Positions 5,218-5,262 of a stretch of 5,262 nucleotides of DNA are shown piece by piece (position 1 is the first letter of the stretch; each line of letters starts with the position of its first letter). A program made the position numbers and the translations under genes. The notes below the pieces were generated by a model, which saw only the letters and a list, made by a program, of their open reading frames with translations, was not told where the DNA came from and did not search any database. Source of the stretch: Thermomicrobiaceae bacterium (GTDB taxonomy: Bacteria; Chloroflexota; Chloroflexia; Thermomicrobiales; Thermomicrobiaceae); NCBI GenBank assembly GCA_007123655.1, contig SKKR01000289.1, positions 1-5,262 of the forward strand, read 5' to 3'.

Positions 5218-5262
5218 TCAAGGCACGCTTGCCGTCTATGTCGCCTCGACCTCGGATCTCGA
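5180..5262 (+). CDS. N-terminal fragment of a second, diverged copy of the phosphorylase-like gene (runs off the window)
   Basis: The + strand from TTG 5180 reads MSYQRRRRWYDN and continues GTLAVYVASTSDL to the window end. The - strand gene reads LSYQRRRRWYDN and GTLAAYVASSSDL at the equivalent place, with no gap needed. Over the 16 codons beyond the palindrome that can be compared, 12 amino acids are identical, yet 13 of 16 third positions differ; ten of the twelve conserved codons carry synonymous changes. That pattern indicates a real protein-coding homologue under purifying selection. An in-frame TAG at 5156-5158 means TTG 5180 is the only usable start visible in this frame. No Shine-Dalgarno site precedes it, and it overlaps the divergent gene's start by about 35 nt. 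Whether the copy is full length, a pseudogene or a chimera cannot be told from here. Confidence 0.6.
   Translation, partial: MSYQRRRRWYDNNQGTLAVYVASTSDL

Noticed and set aside
5180..5262. Simple foldback artefact of a single molecule as the cause of the mirrored sequence
   Set aside because: The two flanks differ at 18 of 50 positions with a synonymous bias, so they are not the same sequence in reverse; a chimera between two different homologues remains possible.
1..5262. CRISPR arrays, tRNA/rRNA genes, insertion sequences
   Set aside because: No regularly spaced direct repeats, no tRNA-like cloverleaf or rRNA sequence, and no transposase motifs or terminal inverted repeats were seen on either strand.

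Overview
The window is 5,262 bp of moderately GC-rich bacterial DNA, densely packed with genes. Sampled 60-base lines run from about 57% to 68% G+C, while the two small genes in the middle hand-count to 51-54%. Strong GGAGG-type ribosome binding sites, GTG/TTG starts, short intergenic gaps and an ATGA stop/start overlap all indicate a bacterium. The mix of families and the frequent TTG starts would fit a Chloroflexota-like organism, but that is a weak guess; nothing here is a phylogenetic marker.

Left part (134-2774, + strand): a compact three-gene run. An M20 metallopeptidase/deacylase with all expected zinc-site residues is followed after 29 nt by a RimJ/RimL-type GNAT N-acetyltransferase, whose stop overlaps the start of a class I SAM-dependent methyltransferase. 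The spacing suggests one transcript, with the last two genes translationally coupled. The shared substrate or pathway cannot be read from the sequence. Positions 1-133 hold no gene I can support; only the binding site at 123-130 is clear.

Middle (2800-3269, + strand): two small genes, a DUF4258-like protein (70 aa) and a DUF2283-like protein (81 aa). Both start at TTG behind strong Shine-Dalgarno sequences and they are 11 nt apart. This pairing recurs in bacteria and resembles a toxin-antitoxin or other small mobile module; the function is unproven. A perfect TATAAT overlaps the stop codon of the preceding methyltransferase and could give the pair its own promoter.

Right part (3281-5217, - strand): a glyoxalase/bleomycin-resistance (VOC) protein lies downstream of a 475-aa protein. 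The C-terminal half of the larger protein resembles the nucleoside phosphorylase fold; its N-terminal half is a conserved-looking region I cannot assign. The VOC gene converges on the DUF2283 gene with an 11-nt gap.

The most unusual feature is at the right edge. The 475-aa gene begins inside a 35-bp near-perfect palindrome (5180-5214). Read on the + strand, the same palindrome and the last 48 bp encode a diverged second copy of that gene's N-terminus. The two copies differ mostly at synonymous third positions, so the + copy looks like a genuine, selected homologue and not the same molecule read backwards. Either two paralogous genes diverge from overlapping start regions, or two homologues were joined at an intrinsically self-complementary stretch by rearrangement or assembly/amplification chimerism.
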